A stretch of DNA of 64,000 bases. Source: Semisulcospira habei. Its lineage: Eukaryota > Mollusca > Gastropoda > Semisulcospiridae. Where the stretch lies: positions 214,223,023-214,287,022 of the forward strand of contig BTPG01000004.1 in assembly GCA_036245525.1 (NCBI GenBank), read 5' to 3'. Position numbers and translations under genes: made by a program. The notes beneath the pieces are model-generated. The model was not told where the DNA came from. It did not search any database and worked only from the letters and a program-made list of their open reading frames with translations. Of the stretch, positions 1 through 9,900 are shown one piece after another (the stretch's first letter is position 1; each line of letters starts with the position of its first letter).

Positions 1-76
1 GGTGGGGGTGGGTTGAGGTGGGGTGGGGTGGGTGGGTGGTGGGTGGGTGGGGTGGGGGCTGAGGTTTTGGGGAGAG
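1..76. repeat. GGTGGG-rich low-complexity tract
   Basis: Irregular runs of GGTGGG/GGGTGGG fill the left edge. They could form G-quadruplexes. No gene is seen. Confidence 0.85.
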
Positions 77-226
77 GTGTACTATCTCGAATTCACAACG
101 GCTTATTTGCGATTCACGAATATAATCACGGAGATAGGTGTTATGGCCAAACTACACTGTTTTTCAAGCCAACAGATATTTATTTTGTACGCACTTGCAC
201 TTGCAAATGAATTTACGTTGGTTCAC

Positions 227-347
227 ACGCACACGCGCACGCACACACATGCACTTGCGCACACAAGCACTCACGCACAAAGACACATACACTAAACAAA
301 CACACACGCGCACACCACACATACACTCACAGATGCATGCATGCACG

Positions 348-403
<56 letters not shown>

Positions 404-424
404 CACAGAGAGACACACGCGCTA

Positions 425-473
<49 letters not shown>

Positions 474-604
474 AACGCACACACATACATACACACACAC
501 GCACACACACAATCACACACTCTGACACACACACTCACACACACACACACACACGCAGACAAACGCGCGCGCACACACACATACAGACAAACACACGCAC
601 ACAG
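227..604. repeat. (CA)n compound microsatellite
   Basis: Long CA dinucleotide tract with scattered CG, TG and CATG interruptions; the purest section is about 351-401. Open frames across it encode only alternating Thr-His or Cys-Val and are artefacts of the repeat. Confidence 0.95.
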
Positions 605-993
605 AAGACTATGCTTACCTGCACAGCGAGTAACCAGACTCAGGAGACAGACACAGAGTAGGACCCAGGCTGTATTCCGTACATTCATCTTTCACTGGCT
701 AGCCTGAAAACACACACAAATAGTTTCGCACTGAAGTTTGCCACATCCACACTAGCACTGAAACAGACGTCCCTCGCTTGCCAATGTACCCTCCCCACTC
801 CCCCCCACCCTCCCTCTCCCCCCCCCCTCAATCCCCCACCTCACCTTTTGACACCCAACTCCGCCCATCTAATAATCTATGGCTCTTAAGCCGTTCAGCT
901 CTAGCTGGGGCAGACTGTGTTTCTGCAATTTTCGTTAATTCAGAACTGAACTCTAGACGTCCCAGGAACATGCCGGACTCAAAAATGGTGTCA

Positions 994-1059
994 GCAAGAG
1001 GCATAGATCCTCATGAGCCCCCGCAATTGCGGGGGCTCATGAGGATCTATACCTCTTGC
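994..1059. mobile_element. hpA hairpin core (copy 1)
   Basis: Near-perfect 66-bp palindrome centred on GCAATTGC, with arms beginning GCAAGAGGCATAGATCC. It is preceded by GGTGTCA, as in other hpA elements. The outer TTAA ends cannot be placed confidently; a TTAA at about 887 (TTAAGCCGTTCAG) may be the left end. Confidence 0.85.
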
Positions 1060-1282
1060 GGCGTTAGAACGGAACGGGTTTATGCCCAGAAAATTGCCCC
1101 GACGAAACACGTCTGACCATGAACGGACAAAACATTCGAACACTTGAGCGGCGCTAGGCCGGTTCACCACGGGCGAACTGTCACCGCAAGTTAGGGCGAT
1201 CTTTTAGCGACAACCGAAAAAACTAATTTTAACGAACACTGGGTCCAAGAAAACAGGCGTAAAGTAGGACTGAGCACGTTAA

Positions 1283-1495
1283 GCAAGAGGCACATATCCC
1301 CATGAGTCTCTGCAAGTGCAGGGGCGCATGGGGATCTAGGTCAGTCTTGCAGCTGAGTTTTGCGACAACCGAAACCTGTTTTGAAATCGTCTGCGTCTCA
1401 GGAGACTGAGGTAAAATGCGACGGAGAATTACAAGCGTCAAAAGGCATAGATCTTCATAATCCTCTGCAGCCTGCAAGGGTGCTTCTGGATCTGT
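1283..1495. mobile_element. Two decayed hpA hairpins
   Basis: 1283-1350 keeps both arms (GCAAGAGGCACATATCCCC and its partner ending TCTTGC) with many mismatches. 1438-1495 is a still weaker copy around CAAAAGGCATAGATCTTC. These look like old copies of the family seen intact at 994. Confidence 0.6.
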
Positions 1496-1515
1496 TCTTT
1501 TCAGTCGCAGATGTG

Positions 1516-1577
1516 TTTTTTTGTTTTTTTGTTGTTTTTTTTTGGGGTGGGGGTGGGGGGGGGGGGGGGGGGGGGGG
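1516..1577. repeat. Poly-T then poly-G tract
   Basis: T-rich run followed by a G run with a pure stretch of about 23 G (1555-1577). It lies directly after a decayed hpA copy. Confidence 0.9.
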
Positions 1578-1714
1578 AAAGTAAATTGTCTTCGAACCCC
1601 AAGATTTAGGCAAGGACAGCGAGGTAACATGTAGGGACGATTTACTGAGCTAGAAACCCCAAGCTTACGAGGTCATGACCTGTTGCAACCGCCGCAGAAT
1701 AGCGAGGACCGTTT

Positions 1715-1885
1715 TTAACCCATTCAACGCCGAAAAGCCCGAGGCGTCCCAGGAACACGGATACAAAGTGGTGTCAGCAAAAGGCATAGATCCTCATGAG
1801 CCCCCACAATTGCGGGGGCTCATGAGGATCTGTGCCTCTTGCAGGTGGGTGGTGTTCCGTTTTTTCTCGGCAGTCAAGGGGTTAA
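1715..1885. mobile_element. hpA MITE, complete (TTAA to TTAA)
   Basis: Reference-quality 171-bp copy. It starts TTAACCCATTCAACGCCGA and ends CGGCAGTCAAGGGGTTAA, so the terminal inverted repeats and TTAA sites are visible. The 66-bp hairpin core is 1777-1842. No coding capacity. TTAA plus CCC termini match what is known of piggyBac-type elements; the transposase itself is not in this window. Confidence 0.85.
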
Positions 1886-1972
1886 AGCATTCAGCCCCGA
1901 CGCGCTGCAGCAGGGGACGGAGCGACTGACCGTGACAATTCAAGGGTAGTGCCAGATTATCTTGGCGCCTGA
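1882..1972 (+). mobile_element. hpB left half, abutting hpA
   Basis: From the TTAA that ends the preceding hpA the sequence continues ATTCAGCCCCGACGCGCTGC and ...GACAATTCAAGGGTAGTGCC, the left half of hpB. It breaks off after CTTGGCGCC, at the palindrome centre. The two elements share one TTAA. Confidence 0.7.
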
Positions 1973-2130
1973 TGTGAAAATAACATGTACCATGCATTCC
2001 TCTATGAAGTTTGCTTTTTCACTGGGAAAACCAACATATGTCTGAAAAGCGAGAGTTTCAATGTGTTTTCACCAAAAATGGACATGTCAGATCAGTTTGG
2101 CATTGTGTGGCAGCAGTGTAACGGTCCGCC

Positions 2131-2535
2131 GGCCAATTGCTTGAGTGTGAGTGAGCTCAGTCCTGTGCCGGCCACTAAGCAAGGTTAGTTAGTTAGCTAT
2201 TTGGGTTTAACGCCGAGCAGGCGACTAAGGGCATCTCACGGCGGACTAAGCACGGATGCCGCGCAATAGCGGAGCACCTTGCTTAGCTCATCCTACCCCA
2301 AGACCGAAATCCCCAAATGTTGCCGTTGTCCTCTGAAGACTGCATTGCAGTGCGTGCAGATCGACCATGATAGTTCAAGGGTGATGCCAGAATAGCTTGG
2401 CGCCCAAAGGCGCCAAGCTATTATGGCATCACCCTTGAACTATCATGGTCGATCCACATCTTGCGGTGGTGTGTCTGCGGGGTAGAATGAGTTAGTGGCT
2501 GGCACAGGACTAAGCTCACTCAAGCAACTGGCCCC
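2131..2535. mobile_element. hpD hairpin, split by hpG insertion
   Basis: Left arm GGCCAATTGCTTGAG...GCCACTAAGCAAGG (2131-2185); right arm GCACCTTGCTTAG / TGGCTGGCACAGG...GCAACTGGCCCC (about 2263-2286 plus 2496-2535). About 75 bp of other sequence (2186-2262, including GGGTTTAACGCCGAG) sits between the arms. Compare intact hpD at 8225-8334. Confidence 0.8.
2283..2495. mobile_element. hpG MITE with TTAG target duplication
   Basis: Body 2287-2491 starts CTCATCCTACCCC and ends GGGGTAGAATGAG (12 of 13 complementary), flanked by TTAG on each side. The internal palindrome 2359-2454 has arms GATCGACCATGATAGTTC. It interrupts the hpD arm exactly at TTAG; intact hpD (4824-4947) has a single TTAG there. 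Confidence 0.9.
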
Positions 2536-2559
2536 TGGTCATATGTCTCCGATAGCGAA

Positions 2560-3520
2560 GCTTCGATTGGCCGGCATTGCCCACGTTTCAATCAATGAGT
2601 CCTACGCTGGATTCAGTAGGAACACCGGGCTGAAGCCTGCGTCAATAATCTGGAGGATTGTGTCCACAAGAGAGTTGTGACACGGAGGGCAAGGCTACAC
2701 CTGGCGTACGCCCGAAGGACGTTTGCTAACCAGGTTGTTGTGACGCCCTTCAAAACCCGGGGAGACCAGACGCTGCGACTCAGTGTCGTTGGGAAATTGC
2801 CAACACTTCCGCCTGGCACTTCTATTATAATCTGGGACAAGTACATAATTATGTACCTCCCAAGCCATGTGCACAGATCTACAATGGGGCATAGAGTGTC
2901 GTGAGTCCTTGCGGCTGCAGGGACCCACGACTCTCTACGCCTCTTGGCAATATTTTTCTTTATTCCGACTCACGGACATTTCTATCGTAAGATCGGGCAA
3001 TCGGTCAGCCCGTTCCGTTTTCAGACATACTCTCATTCGCCCACATGCGCCAGGGGCATTTCTTTTGTAATCGTGCAAATGACGACATTAGTGACGCATG
3101 AGAAATGACAAAATTAGTGACCCCCCCCCCCTCCTCCCAAATGCACCCCGATTCCTAGGCCTCAAATTCTAAAGATTTGTCCGCCTAGAAAGTGAGTACA
3201 CGCCTGTGCAGTCTGGTCAAATTAGTCCGCAAATGGAATTACCGACAACCTAAGACTCAAAGTCACGATCATGGACTAAACACGTAAACACGTTGATGGA
3301 TCCAGTAATAATATTGCTCCTAGTATGACGTAGATCCTAGATTTCTAGTATGACGTAAATCTTAGTATGCGCATCCGGGATATTTTTTCTAAAAGTTTCA
3401 ATTGTTTAGAAAGGCTCTAACGCACTCTAAAACAAACAGTATCTGAATCCAGGACGTCAGCGTTGTGAAAGCATACACGGCACTGCGTCTGTGCTGGACG
3501 GCATACGGACGCATGTTGCG
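2560..3520. other. No recognisable gene or repeat
   Basis: Ordinary-looking sequence with a short C run (about 3121-3130) and near-repeats of GACNNNATTAGTGAC around 3080-3120. Open frames are short and show no family I recognise. Confidence 0.5.
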
Positions 3521-3523
3521 ACT

Positions 3524-3751
3524 TTAACAACTCCGCAGCCAAGAAAAAGTTAAGAGGATCCAAATGCAAGAGGCATAGATCCTCATGAGCCCCCGCAACT
3601 GCGGGGGCTCATGAAGATCTATGCCTCTTGCTGCCCCCCCCCCCCCCCCTCTTTTTGTGTCCATGTTCGCAGGACGTTGGCGTTGAATGAACACAGATTT
3701 CAGACACACAGACTGCGACTACTCGCAGCGGCGAAGGCGAAAAGAGGTTAA
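3524..3751. mobile_element. hpA MITE with poly-C beside the hairpin
   Basis: Hairpin core 3566-3631 is followed directly by a C run (about 3634-3650). Flanking TTAA sites at 3524 and 3748 are candidate ends, with GAGGTTAA on the right; the terminal repeats are degraded. Confidence 0.7.
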
Positions 3752-4410
3752 GGGCTGGGCGTCTGTCTATATTGGCTGCGACCACTGACAGCGAAGGGGT
3801 TAAGGGATTAGGGCCCAGGCGTCTGTCTGTTCTGTAAGAGGTCGTCCGTCAGGAAATACCAAAGCAAATCCGACGCTAATGAGAAATGCGCGCGCTTTGT
3901 CGTCTGCTACCAATAACATCGCCACCCATAGTGCACTGAACTCACCCCGGCCCGCATGTCCGACAAGAAGGATATTCACAGGGAAATAAATGGGCCCGGG
4001 AAGAGTCGTAGATCCTCAAGCGCCCCCGCAGAAGTTGGTTTGATTAAACCGCTGATCTAGACTGATTGATTGACGGCACAGAGGAAGTGCGTAATTGCCT
4101 CCCTTCCCTCCTTTCACAAAGCGTTCTGCTGCAGGGGCGGGCTTTCAATGGCTGAAACTGGCCGACACAACTCGTAATCAATGTTATTCTTGCTTTAACT
4201 AAGTTTTTTTTTAAACCCTTCTTCTCACAATCCAAGTGACTAAGCACACGCACCAGCACGCATCTTGCGCGTAACGGAAGGAACTCTCCCGCGTTCAAAA
4301 GAGAAGAAGAGCAGAAAAGTCTCAGTTTCGTTTTACGACATTTAAACGTTACGATTGAAGTTAGTCCTTGTGTTGACAAAAAATATACAAACAACATGTA
4401 TAAAGGATAC
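3752..4410. other. Mostly unannotatable; one hpA arm scrap
   Basis: Only GTCGTAGATCCTCAAGCGCC (about 4006-4026) resembles an hpA arm, without its partner. Nothing else in the interval can be supported. Confidence 0.5.
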
Positions 4411-4412
4411 TA

Positions 4413-4500
4413 TACTGACGAGCAAGAGAAATGCGACATTTTTGGAATGATCGGAAACGCTTTAAAAAAAATGTCGCATTTAGTCTCTTGCTCGTCAGTA
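4413..4500. mobile_element. hpC hairpin, TA-flanked
   Basis: Starts TACTGACGAGCAAGAGAAA and ends with its complement CTCGTCAGTA, flanked by TA on both sides. Arms continue ATGCGACATTTTTGG. TA duplication and near-total palindromicity suggest a Tc1/mariner-type MITE; this is inference from the ends only. Confidence 0.85.
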
Positions 4501-4746
4501 TATTAACCTTTTACTGCTGGAGCCGGGCGCTGTAAAGGCAAGAAATCCATCTCACGCGCATTATTCGCGCCAACACGTTTACAAGTGTCCATGACGCACT
4601 TTGAGGGCGTCACTTTCGAGGTCTTTCGAAAACACGCATGACGTGTCAAACCCGCCTCTTGTAACCTATACTACAAAAGAAACGCAATGAATCTGACTGT
4701 CACCAGTTCCTTGACTGCTTGATATCACGACGCGAAGGGACGTGTT

Positions 4747-4764
4747 CCCCCCCCCCCCCCCCCC
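4747..4764. repeat. Poly-C tract (18)
   Basis: Uninterrupted C18 between CGTGTT and TGTTCT. Confidence 0.95.
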
Positions 4765-4823
4765 TGTTCTTTTCAAGCCGAAGACAATTAGTACCGCCAC
4801 AGAGATCGTGACAGTCCGGACCA

Positions 4824-4947
4824 GGGGCCAGTTGCATGAGCGAGCGCAGTTTTGTCCTGCATCAGCCACTAAGCAAGGTGCGCCGCTATAGCGGCGCACC
4901 TTGCTTAGTGGCTGGTGCAGGACTAAGCTCGCTCACGAAACTACCTC
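4824..4947. mobile_element. hpD hairpin, intact
   Basis: GGGGCCAGTTGCATGAG ... centre GCCGCTATAGCGGC ... TTAGTGGCTGGTGCAGG ... The arms pair over nearly the whole length. It serves as the uninterrupted reference for the copy at 2131-2535. Confidence 0.85.
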
Positions 4948-5037
4948 CAGCCACGCAAATTCTCTCAGTTTGTTTTTTTGCAGCCATTACTGTGTGGTGT
5001 GATTGCTCACATCGCCGCTTGGTGCCGTAAGGTACAG

Positions 5038-5146
5038 CGGTCGGTTGCGTGAGTGAGCTGTAGTCCCAGCGCCGGCCACTTAGCTGTAGCGGAGCACCTT
5101 GCTTAGTGGACAGCGCAGGACTATGCTCGTTCATGCAACTGACCCC
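5038..5146. mobile_element. hpD hairpin, third copy
   Basis: GGTCGGTTGCGTGAGTGAGC ... GCACCTTGCTTAGTGG ... CATGCAACTGACCCC. The arms are more diverged than at 4824. The right end merges into the long inverted repeat that starts at 5135. Confidence 0.75.
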
Positions 5147-5601
5147 AACATCACAGACTGGCAGACAAATAGCAATTAATTTCACAGCCCCAGGGCATAA
5201 TAATTATGTGCATTGAAATTTACACAAAAAAAAAAAAAATGCCATGCTGTTACATGCGGCGAAATCTGAATACTTACAAAGGGCATAGATCCTCATGAGC
5301 CCCAGCATATGTGGGGGCTTATGAGGATCTATGCCTCTTGCTCTTCCATTTTTGCACGCATTCTAATCCACCGAAGGAGCTTTGATGGGGCTGGTTTCAA
5401 CGATTTTCACGAGAAACCCGCCCTGCAAAAATCCGGATTCCCCCCCCCCCCCCCCCCTTTACCTTATTGTACCAAACGTGCAACAAGTATGGTAACCCAA
5501 AAATGTCTGATCTGATCAACACAAATGTATAGCATGAATGTCCTGGGGCTGTAAAATTAATTGCTATTTGTCTGCCAGTCTGTGATGTTGGGGTCAGTTG
5601 C
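5135..5601. repeat. 467-bp unit bounded by 60-bp inverted repeats
   Basis: 5135-5194 (GCAACTGACCCCAACATCAC...) is repeated in inverted orientation at 5542-5601 with about one mismatch. The interior holds an hpA hairpin (5278-5342), a poly-A run and a C18 tract (5440-5457). It may be a transposon with 60-bp terminal repeats, or an inversion-duplication around hpA; I cannot see a target duplication. Confidence 0.8.
5278..5342. mobile_element. hpA hairpin core
   Basis: Arms GGCATAGATCCTCATGAGCC and partner ending ATCTATGCC, with centre AGCATATGT. No TTAA-ended flanks are recognisable, so it may be an internally placed or trimmed copy. Confidence 0.8.
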
Positions 5602-5639
5602 TTCGTGATTTAGTGACTAAAACCCAATTCTACGTTAAA

Positions 5640-5700
5640 AAACACAAACTAGATTTACCTTAAAAAAATTAAAAAAAAATAAAAAAAGGAAAACTACCAA
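5640..5700. repeat. A-rich tract
   Basis: Runs of A separated by TT/T (AAAAAAATTAAAAAAAAAT). Low complexity only. Confidence 0.8.
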
Positions 5701-5837
5701 GTAGATAAAGGCGCTGTCAGGGGAGACAACTGTGCATTATTGACCATTGACCATAAATCTAGTTGGTCAAAGCATAAAAAAGTAGGAAAGCGACTGGAAC
5801 CAGTGAATGCTTTTTTTTTCCTGTATTAATGTTTTCA

Positions 5838-5985
5838 AAATAGACAAAACAAAAAGTGTATTTACCCGAAATATTAATAAATTGTGTTGTAACTGTCATT
5901 TCTAAGCGTGTTTCTTTTTCCGTTGGGTTCTTCTCTGCATTTTACACGCTTGGCAGTCACCTTTTTGGTCTGGATTTTCCCCCTT
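5838..5985. repeat. Dispersed repeat L/U
   Basis: TTTACCCGAAATATTAATAAA followed by AAGCGTGTTTCTTT...CTTGGCAGTCACC. The first part recurs inverted at 24561-24790 (twice), the second at 17677-17742 and 46410-46475. Probably one transposon family with variable ends; class unknown. Confidence 0.65.
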
Positions 5986-6061
5986 TATTACAGTACCTAG
6001 TCAACAATGGCCGCCTGAAGTGTCTTTAAATACGGCAGAATCCGTTTTGAAAAACACTATT

Positions 6062-6086
6062 CCCCCCCCCCCCCCCCCCCCCCCCC
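6062..6086. repeat. Poly-C tract (25)
   Basis: Uninterrupted C25 next to an A/T-rich stretch that precedes the LINE tail at 6112. Confidence 0.95.
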
Positions 6087-6111
6087 TAAAAAAAAATATA
6101 AAAAAAATAAA

Positions 6112-6345
6112 CGGTATTTATAACGCGCTTATCTTATAATAATTATAACTCTAAGCGCGTACTCACAACTCGCGCACACATGCGCACGCTTTTGACAATG
6201 ACTCACGTACCACAAATACATTACGACAGTCAGCTTAGGGTGGGGAGTGTGGTGATGTTATAGTGCTAGAACTGTTGAAAGAGGTGAGTTTTGAGGGCGG
6301 ACTGGAAGGAGGAGAGAGAGGGTTTTCTGTGGTCTGAACAGACAG
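6112..6345 (-). pseudogene. L2/CR1-type LINE 3' end (truncated)
   Basis: Reverse complement of the 3' part of the element at 33817-34395. It keeps the last reverse-transcriptase residues (…LKTHLFQQF-like) and the 3' UTR ending in TTATAAGATAAGCGCGTTAT followed by AT-rich tail. This is 5'-truncated retrotransposition debris, not a gene. Confidence 0.75.
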
Positions 6346-6731
6346 GCACTCTCTCCAGACAAGTGGCCACCTAAATGATGGTCTTTAAAGACAGGTGGCC
6401 TCTCACAAGGGCGGTCGCTCACAACAGGTTCCGCTGTACCCAGACAACAGCCGATACCGGTGGCAGTATCCTGCAACAGCTTCCACCGAGCATTAGCGGC
6501 AGTAACTGCATACACAGTGCATCGAGCAGAGTGACGCAGACACGGTGGCCTGGCCGTTTCACCTACCTGAGGCTCTTAGGCCAAAATGGGGCGTGAAAAA
6601 CTAGGCGCCTTTGACCATCCACCCGTAACGATCTGTGCTAGAGTTAATATAGCGTAAACGGGTGGAATAACACTGGCAAGACATGCACATTGACAGTACA
6701 GTTATTTTTCTCAATGCCACATACAAACCAA

Positions 6732-7110
6732 ACACAATTTAGATTGATTGATTGATTGTACATTGCTTAATGTCCCGACAGCAACAAGACTTTCTCAGGA
6801 CGTGTCTGCACTGCTAGTGAAAAAAAACCCAACTAAACAGAATATTGAATGTATGTCGCCAGCTGGTCTAATACGCAAAATAAAGCTAAGACCATTTAGC
6901 AACACACATCCAATATCAAGAGCTACAGGCAGCGCAGACAGTAGGGAGAGTTTAAAAAAGGAAAATACAGGTGAATGGACCTAGGATAGACAGAAACACA
7001 TGCCCCAGAATAGAGGAGAAAACCCACCCTGTGGGGCTGACCAGGGTAACACTGGGAACTAAAAAGTAGTTAACCTCACCCAAGTCCCCCAGGACAGACC
7101 CGGGTGGGGG
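6732..7110 (-). mobile_element. Retroposon with (GATT)n tail, inverted copy of 12180-12575
   Basis: Begins (GATT)n TGTACATTGCTTAATGTCC and ends near CCCGGGTGGGGGTCC. The same sequence occurs on the opposite strand at 12180-12575 with tail (AATC)n. A tetranucleotide tail and no open frame suggest a SINE or the 3' end of a LINE; class not resolved. Confidence 0.7.
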
Positions 7111-7167
7111 TCCAAACACAACTTAGAAGCACACTATAGGCAGTATGTAAATGTCACGGTAGCTGTT

Positions 7168-7278
7168 TTAACTCTATGACTGTCGGTAGCGGTTTTCGTC
7201 GCGATGATTCCTGTCGGACTATAACCCTTCCTGTCGGAATCATCGCGACAAAACCGCTACCGACAGCCATAGAGTTAA
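7168..7278. mobile_element. hpE hairpin, TTAA-flanked
   Basis: 111-bp palindrome from TTAACTCTATGACTGTCGG to its partner CCATAGAGTTAA. Arms contain GTCGGTAGCGGTTTTCGTCG. TTAA at both ends places it with the TTAA hairpin group. Confidence 0.9.
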
Positions 7279-7385
7279 AGACGACGACAACAGCAACGAC
7301 AATAAAGGCAGCGACAACAACAACGACACACCCAAACAGTACAAACCGCCATGCTGCACTGTGAAAGCAAAACACATTAATTCCA

Positions 7386-7443
7386 TTTTTGTGAAAAGCG
7401 ACTTTTTCATTGTATTACAATGAAAATCTCGCTTTTCACAAAA
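7386..7443. mobile_element. hpM hairpin
   Basis: Arms TTTTTGTGAAAAGCGACTTT and complement around TTGTATTACAA. A sister copy is at 45673-45731 and a weak one near 19258-19331. Confidence 0.75.
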
Positions 7444-7479
7444 TGGGCTTACAGTCTTTTGCTTTCAAAGGGCGGACAT

Positions 7480-7945
7480 CGCCATAGTTAGATAAACCAC
7501 GATATCCGGTCGGTAAATTGCGGTAAAAGGATCATCAACAATATATAAGTCAATCATATCAGAATGGAAAATTTTGCATGTGTTTTCGTGCGCCACGTCA
7601 CAAAGAGTCACTTGTTTATCTAATACAGCAATGCGAGACGCAGCCAGTGTGAATGTTCTTGTGAATGTTCTTAAAAACAACTGAATCATATAATTGATAA
7701 GTGACACATGCATGAATTTACGCAAACATATTAATAGGCCACATAAAGAATTATTTACGTGTAGAATGACGCAAAACATGCTAAAAGCATGGCGAGGCAT
7801 AAATCATATAAAAAAGAGAGTTTATTTTCGTCATAATAAGTGCTGTAAATTTAACGGCACACTGAGCAGACAGTCCAGACAAATCGTTCATAGTTGAGAG
7901 AGTTTTTGCTGTAGGTCTCGGGTAATAAATACCTGAGTATAATAC
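7480..7945. other. No recognisable feature
   Basis: AT-rich unique-looking sequence. A frame of about 110 codons on the minus strand (7465-7800) shows no recognisable domain and is likely chance. Confidence 0.45.
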
Positions 7946-7948
7946 ATA

Positions 7949-8090
<142 letters not shown>

Positions 8091-8224
8091 ACTCAGCCAC
8101 CCATAAATGCATAACAGGGATATTTTATGCAATATTTATGCAACTTGTTTTTACAGAGTTATTTTATACAACTCTTTTAAGAGCACACGTGTCACTGTCA
8201 TAAATAAATGAATCATATTTAACA

Positions 8225-8334
8225 GGGGCCAGTTGCATGCTTGAGCTTAGTCTTGCGCCAGCCACTAAGGAAGGTGCTCGCGGAGCACCTTCCTTAGTGG
8301 CTGGCGCAGGACTAAGCTCAAGCATGCAACTGGA
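8225..8334. mobile_element. hpD hairpin, best-preserved copy
   Basis: GGGGCCAGTTGCATGCTTGAG pairs with CTCAAGCATGCAACTGG. The arms are almost identical to the centre GGTGCTCGCGGAGCACC, indicating recent origin or arm homogenisation. Confidence 0.9.
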
Positions 8335-8738
8335 TCCATGTACTTTCACTTTCACTTTTAGGCTGTTGGTAGCACATTTTGGCGAGGCGATTCCTGCGCC
8401 CAAACCGGCGCTACCGACAGCAAAAGGGTCAAATGACGCAAACAACCTGGAACAACATCAACATCAACATCATCAACAACAACAACAACAAAGAATCACA
8501 CACCTGAGTGTCTGTATATAAGCACCCATTTAAAATCCTCACGGATGCATTATAAACAAAAATAGATGGTTATGCGTTTTCACGATCTATTACTGAATGA
8601 AGCCAAACAAAACCACGCACCTATACCTGCTTAATAATTTCAGTCAGCCATGAAGCTCTAAAAACAGTCACAACCTAGTCCGTTTACGCGTCAACGCCAT
8701 TTTATGGATCCAGACAAACGTAAACATGTGCACACGTG

Positions 8739-8817
8739 TTAACCCTTTGTGCGTGTCGGTAGCGGTTTCCTGTCGGAATCATCGCGACAAAAACCGCTAC
8801 CGACACGGAAAGGATTG
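8739..8817. mobile_element. hpE hairpin, second copy
   Basis: TTAACCCTTTGTGCGTGTCGG on the left; right end CCGACACGGAAAGGATTGG, so the right TTAA has decayed. The left terminus matches the TTAACCC pattern of hpA/hpB. Confidence 0.8.
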
Positions 8818-9060
8818 GCCAACAGCGTACGGGAAAAAAAGTAGTTGAGTAATGTAGGCTGACGTCATTCTGAAACATCTATAGCGTCACAGCGGATATA
8901 CAATTTTTATGATGTCCTGAATGCCTAATGCTGTCTCATCATTAGACGGTAATGTTTTGAGATTTTGAAATGCAATGCGATTGTGCAAGACAACCCTTTT
9001 CAGTTAAGTTGTTCGCTTTGTTATAATTGTTCATTATTTTCTCATCTACTGTCCGCTTCG
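8818..9060. other. No recognisable feature
   Basis: Mixed sequence; nothing supportable. Confidence 0.4.
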
Positions 9061-9330
9061 CTAGCTACGACGAACGTGTGTGTGGGGAGGGGGGGGGGGG
9101 GGAGGGGGTAGATGGGGGGAGGGGGTTGATGGCTAGGGGGGGGGGGGGGAGAAGAGGGAGAGTGAGCAGATGGGGTGCAGGTGAGTGGGTGGAGGGGTAG
9201 GGGTAAATGGGGGGGGGGGGAGAAGGGGAACGGGTAGATCGGGGTGGGGGTGGGAGTTATGCGTGTGTGCGTGTGTTTTGGCTTTTGGGGGCCCAACACA
9301 CAATCTTATCCTCTTCGCTAGCCTACGACG

Positions 9331-9372
<42 letters not shown>

Positions 9373-9480
9373 GGGGGGGGGTGACGTGGTGTTGGTGGTG
9401 GTGGGACGGGGGGGGGGGGGGTCGGGGGGAAGGGGGAGCGGAAGTGGGGGTGGGGATTATGAGTGTGAGTGTGTGGGTGT
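9060..9480. repeat. G-rich low complexity with duplicated (TG)n unit
   Basis: TTCGCTAGCTACGACGAACG occurs at about 9057 and, nearly identical, at about 9311, each time leading into (TG)n and poly-G. The interval between is GGGGTGGG-like. Strong G-quadruplex potential. Open frames are low-complexity Gly/Val only. Confidence 0.85.
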
Positions 9481-9528
9481 TTCGGGACCAGAACCAATCT
9501 AATGTAATTCAGTTGTTAAAAAACGCTG

Positions 9529-9748
9529 TTAACCCCTTGAATGCCGGAAAAAAAAACTGAACACCACCGAAGTGCAAGAGGTATAGATCCTCATGAGCCC
9601 CCGCATTTGCGGGGGCTCATGAGGATCTATACCTCTTGCTGAAAACACTTTCCATCCACGTACCTCCGAGGACTGGGGATTTTTTGACGCTGAATTTATA
9701 ATGATTTCCCAAAACACAACCTGCGTCTACGGGCAGTGAAGGGCTTCA
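9529..9748. mobile_element. hpA MITE, near-complete
   Basis: Left end TTAACCCCTTGAATGCCGG; right end GGGCAGTGAAGGGCTTCA (TTAA decayed to TTCA). Hairpin core 9574-9639 is perfect around GCATTTGC except the centre. Confidence 0.85.
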
Positions 9749-9900
9749 AACTGGCATCATCAAACACGGGTCATCAAGGGTCTGGCTATTTTTCGGGGTA
9801 TTGTCTGGTTTGGGCCACAATGTCAAGGCCGAGACCCGAACAGCGGCTCAAGGTAGCATTTGAACTCTTTCAGAACGCGGCCGTGACTGGAAACACGGTA

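Noticed and set aside
2700..2930. Small overlapping frames on both strands near 2613-2930
   Set aside because: Short, no known family, no codon-use or motif support.
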